Shown here: positions 60,933 through 64,000 of the stretch, in pieces
Numbering within the stretch: position 1 is the stretch's first letter
Layout of the letters: the number at the start of each line of letters is the position of its first letter
Origin: Caprella mutica
Lineage: Eukaryota; Arthropoda; Malacostraca; Amphipoda; Caprellidae
Assembly (NCBI GenBank): GCA_947561585.1
Contig: CANNZV010001614.1
Coordinates: 185,266-249,265, forward strand
Direction of reading: 5' to 3'
DNA length: 64,000 nucleotides
The notes under the pieces: generated by a model
Databases searched by the model: none
Seen by the model: the letters and a program-made list of their open reading frames with translations, nothing else
What the model was told of the DNA's origin: nothing
Position numbers and translations under genes: made by a program

Positions 60933-61160
60933 AACAAATACGCACATAGGAACTTACTCATGTGACCCTGCAATATTAGATTACATACTCTATATACAAT
61001 ACAGCGGGTTAAATAATTTCTATGTTATCCTTATACTGGACAAACAACCATGGCAATATCCTTATATAGAAATAAACTATATTTAACCTGCTGTATTGTA
61101 TAAAAGTTTGTAATCTAATAAAACAGGGTCTCATAAGTGCATTCATATGTGCGTATTTTA
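60933..61160. mobile_element. Intronic inverted-repeat MITE
   Basis: Left AAATACGCACATAGGAACTT, ATATACAATACAGCGGGTTA and right TAACCTGCTGTATTGTATAA, CATATGTGCGTATTTT are inverted arms of about 90 bp around a 45-bp loop. It sits just beyond the donor site of the exon at 61254-61398, inside the presumed intron. The 63-codon minus frame here is part of the element. Confidence 0.72.
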
Positions 61161-61253
61161 CAATATAGTTGTAATTTATTTTGGTATGAACCTGAGCCAT
61201 ATTCTACCTTGCAGTTGATATACCTTTATCTGTAGGGTTAAGTCCTATCTCAC

Positions 61254-61398
61254 CTTCAATTTGCAGAGTCAAGCCCCTCCCTTTGACCCTCTCCAGGAAG
61301 TCTATCCAGGAGTTCACAGACTGTAGCATTATAGTCACTGTGGTCCAGAGGTTGTTACTGTTGATGATATTCAGTATCTGATTAACAAACCACACGCC
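61254..61398 (-). CDS. Internal exon 2 of an unrecognised gene
   Basis: On the minus strand an acceptor TACTTATTACAG precedes 61398 and a donor G|GTGAGAT follows 61254. The 145 bases are open and encode 48 residues plus one base: GVWFVNQILNIINSNNLWTT at the start, then VNSWIDFLERVKGRGLTLQI. Entry phase 0 matches the exit phase of the exon at 62865-63126, giving a normal exon-exon join over an intron of about 1.47 kb that contains a 20-bp AT repeat and a MITE fragment. Composition is clearly richer in GC than the flanks. I do not recognise the family; the amphipathic segments suggest a folded, possibly lipid- or membrane-associated protein, but that is only a guess. Later exons were not identified. 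Confidence 0.6.
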
Positions 61399-61439
61399 CT
61401 GTAATAAGTAGGACATTAGAAAACATTTTAAGAAGTTCT

Positions 61440-61815
61440 AGCTGATTTAATGAAATTAAAATTCATTTAGTGAATTTAGTTCAAATTTAGGAATTTAGAG
61501 CAAATTTAGTGAATTTAGAGCAAATTTAGTGAATTTAGTTCAAATTTAGGAATTTAGAGCAAATTTAGTGAATTTAGAGCAAATTTAGTAAATTTAGTTC
61601 AAATTTAGGAATTTAGAGCAAATTTAGTGAATTTACAGCAAATTTAGTGAATATACAGCAAATTTAGTAAATTTACTGCAAATTTAGTGAATTTACAGCA
61701 AATTTAGTGAATTTACAGCAAATTTAGTGAATTTACAGCAAATTTAGTGAATTTACAGCAAATTTAGTGAATTTAGAGCAAATTTAGTGAATTTAGAGCA
61801 AATTTAATGAATTTA
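61440..61815. repeat. 20-bp tandem repeat inside the presumed intron
   Basis: About 18 copies of AATTTAGTGAATTTAGAGCA, with AATTTAGTTCA and AATTTACAGCA variants in blocks. A 56-bp composite (two AGAGCA units plus one TTCA unit) repeats over the first 160 bp. Confidence 0.94.
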
Positions 61816-61999
61816 GAGAAATTTTAACTATGAGAAACAAGAAAAATTTCAAGCATCGTCGTCGCTACTTTATATTTTACTATTTGAAGGTCCCCTTTTC
61901 ACGCTAATTCTTTATTACTCTATTCATTAGTTCTATAATATTACTGATTTTAAAATTGCAAACCATTTCAAATTTGATTCTTTATTTTCATTATAACAA

Positions 62000-62213
62000 T
62001 AGTGTCTCAGATATAAAATGATGAGGAAATCATCAAATTATTCTCACCATTTTAACAATCTTATAGCTAAGACACTATAATGCATCGAACTGATGCACTT
62101 TAGTGCATCCAAACTATAGTTTGATGCACTTTAGTCTCGCTTTAGAGACAAAGCCATAGGGTGAACTCAAAACACCTGGGTGCATCAGTTGGAGTTGTAA
62201 ATTTTTCTTAATG
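62000..62213. mobile_element. Partial copy of the TA-flanked MITE (right arm)
   Basis: ATTATTCTCACCATTTTA through TGCATCCAAACTATAGTTTG, TCTCGCTTTAGAGACAAAGC and GTGCATCAGTTGGAGTTGTA matches the centre and one arm of the element at 27998-28332. The other arm is missing, so it is 5'-truncated or a deletion copy. It lies in the presumed intron. Confidence 0.75.
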
Positions 62214-62539
62214 TTTAATTTTAATTATTCGTGTGATTTTTCTATTACCTTCTGAATTTCAAGCGAAATAAAATTTAAAAAAAAAACAATAATAAAATTG
62301 ATAGACATAGTTTAAATGACATCCTATACCGTAACCTAATACCATTAATCTAAAATAATCAGGTACCTAAAATTGAACTTAAATAGATAATTACCATTCA
62401 ATTTACGATTATACGAGTTAAAGTTCGTTCAGTTCCTTGTTCTTCTATTGAATCTAATAGAAATCTCGGACAGAGACGGTTCAGTGTGAATACTTTTTAA
62501 TTAATTAATTACGAAGCGAAAACTTGATCAATTTCTTAT

Positions 62540-62760
62540 CTGTTATATGTTATATAACTTATAGTATATGTTATATAACTTATAGTATATGTTTTAAACT
62601 TATAGTATGGGTTTTATAACCTATATTATTGGTTTTATAACCTATAGTATGGGTTTTATAACCTATAGTATTGGTTTTATAACATATACTATATGTTTTA
62701 TAACCTATACTATAGGTTTTATAACCTGTACTATAGGTTTTATAACCTATAAGCATCTCT
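62540..62760. repeat. 21-bp AT tandem repeat
   Basis: About ten copies of TATAACCTATAGTATGGGTT T, with TATAACTTATAGTATATGTT at the left. TATAGTATA/TATACTATA changes orientation along the array, so the unit can pair with its neighbours. Confidence 0.9.
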
Positions 62761-62864
62761 AAAGAAATTTTAATTTATAGTGGAATAGACCTTAAAACTG
62801 ATTTACCAAGAAAAAGTTGAATATAACTCTTCTTTCAGTATATATTTAATTACCCAAAACTCAC

Positions 62865-63126
62865 ATAATTCAGGAAAGAGTTCAGCTGATTGATGTAGAA
62901 AATATTATCGAAGATAGGTGCTCGTATTTTGTTTTCGTGGGCGTTTGGAAAAGGAAAAGTGGCTTTGAGCGTCTCAGATACTATCAGAGAAGCTCCTCCC
63001 CTCATCACCTGTGCCAGGACTGTTAGGGAATTGTTAAAGTATGTCTTCCAGATGTAGGAGTAGACATTGTTCAGAAAAGTGTTGTAGGCAACCGAGGCGA
63101 TCTGGATATTCATGTTTAGATTATCA
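62865..63126 (-). CDS. Internal exon 1 of an unrecognised gene
   Basis: On the minus strand an acceptor ATTATTTTTTTCAG precedes 63126 and a consensus donor T|GTGAGT follows 62865. The 262 bases encode one base plus 87 codons without a stop; segments include NMNIQIASVAYNTFLNNVYS, VMRGGASLIVSETLKATFPF and APIFDNIFYINQLNSFLNY. The first ATG (63113) lies inside the exon, so the acceptor phase, not the ATG, defines the left edge. Exit phase is 0 and joins the exon at 61254-61398. Both splice sites, phase and composition agree, making this the best-supported coding sequence here. No domain is recognised. Upstream exons are presumably beyond 64000 or too short to see. Confidence 0.62.
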
Positions 63127-64000
63127 CTGAAAAAAATAATGACTGAATTATTTTTGTATAATTTAGTATTAGACAGAAATATATATCTTTGATTTATAAT
63201 TAAATTATCTATCTATAAATATGTTTAATTTAATACACATGGATAGATTAAATATGTTATTCAATGTAGATATTCAGCAGTAATCGAAATTCAATCTAAT
63301 AATACAGAACTTGAATTTTAACGAGCTTTTAATTAACGAAGCTTTTATTGATGTAAGTATTACATTAATTTGCATTACAATAATGCAAAGATAGTATAAT
63401 ATAATAATAATATAAATTATATAATAAAACTTACCTTATTTACGTGTTCACCAAATTAGAAAATTAATACAGTGACATATTATGAATACATTTCAACCAT
63501 TTATTAATTCAAAAATAATAAAAACTATCAGTATTTAATTAATATTGTAATTACTTCATTAGGACATGAAGACACATTGTCTGGTGAAATGACATCATTA
63601 ATTATTATGATATAAATAATTATAATGATATAATTATTTATTAACAGTGTTGTACGTTGACTGAAACTTTTATCATCTTTCACAAACTAATTAATTTTTT
63701 TTTTTTATTCATAGAATTTAATTGTGAAATATAAATACTAAACTAATTAAAATAAACTAATTAAAATAAACTAATTAGATTGAACTAATTGAAAGAACTA
63801 ATTAGATTGAACTAATTAAATAGAAAAATATAATTGTAATATTTCAAAAAACTAATTCTAAGTCTTTTGTTTTTTAATGGAAAAAATATAGTCTTTTTAA
63901 TAAAATATAAAAAAACATTAAAAATAATAATTAAAATTAAATAGTTTTAATTAAATGATTAAAATACACTAATTGAAACTAAATATTCAGAATAAACTAA
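63127..64000. other. AT-rich flank, probably intron or upstream region
   Basis: No exon is visible. A short 13-bp repeat AAACTAATTAAAT occurs at 63735-63815. Strongly AT-biased. Confidence 0.5.

Noticed and set aside
61009..61200. 63-codon minus-strand frame near the exon at 61254
   Set aside because: It lies inside an inverted-repeat MITE and lacks splice support.
1..64000. Scan for tRNA (B-box GGTTCGANTCC), rRNA and known transposase or reverse transcriptase motifs
   Set aside because: None found by eye; an automated scan could still reveal weak or degenerate copies.

Overview
This window looks like nuclear DNA from an animal, most likely an arthropod. It is AT-rich, has no operons or dense coding, shows GT-AG splice-like boundaries around a few short exon-like stretches, and is full of minisatellites and small inverted-repeat transposons (MITEs). 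Insect is my inference from repeat style and base composition; I cannot name the species. I found no bacterial genes, no tRNA or rRNA, no CRISPR array and no autonomous transposase. Nearly all long open frames lie in tandem repeats, where they stay open because of unit length or lack of stop codons, so I do not call them genes.

Layout. 1-1054: right part of a transposon whose arms are ladders of short repeats, abutting a 9/10-bp satellite (to 2035). 2240-11892: a 36-bp array, then a 31-bp satellite field cut by two 943-bp copies of a ladder-arm transposon; the second copy arose by a 3,547-bp segmental duplication. 13460-15585: a 24-bp satellite split by another ladder element. 15768-16150: a 31-bp array. 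16814-17082: a near-perfect palindromic MITE. 18150-19235: a 35-bp array that appears to have grown from one arm of a short MITE, followed by a 296-bp ladder element. 21345-22165: a 61-bp dimeric array. 25115-26370: a 25-bp array. 26718-28332: three MITEs. 31500-33345: 30-bp, 41-bp and AAAT arrays. 34224-35562: a 1,339-bp ladder element with a clear 8-bp target duplication. 36596-38883: a direct duplication. 39725-40225 and 44285-45838: further arrays, the latter very homogeneous with a higher-order pattern. 50137-50235: a ladder arm. 53618-54975: three arrays. 57200-62760: small arrays and MITEs.

Genes. The best coding evidence is a pair of phase-compatible exons on the minus strand (62865-63126 and 61254-61398), apparently the middle of a gene that continues outside or is spread over this window. 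Weaker candidates are a terminal exon at 22746-23022 (minus), one at 42097-42221 (minus) and one at 50920-51087 (plus). No family could be recognised for any of them.

The most interesting signal is a family of non-autonomous DNA transposons with 8-bp target duplications. Both arms are ladders of 15-25 bp repeats; subfamilies have different rung sequences but share a skeleton and terminal motifs. Nearly every copy here sits inside or against a minisatellite. Tandem repeats of about twenty unrelated families fill roughly 18-19 kb, close to 30% of the window.
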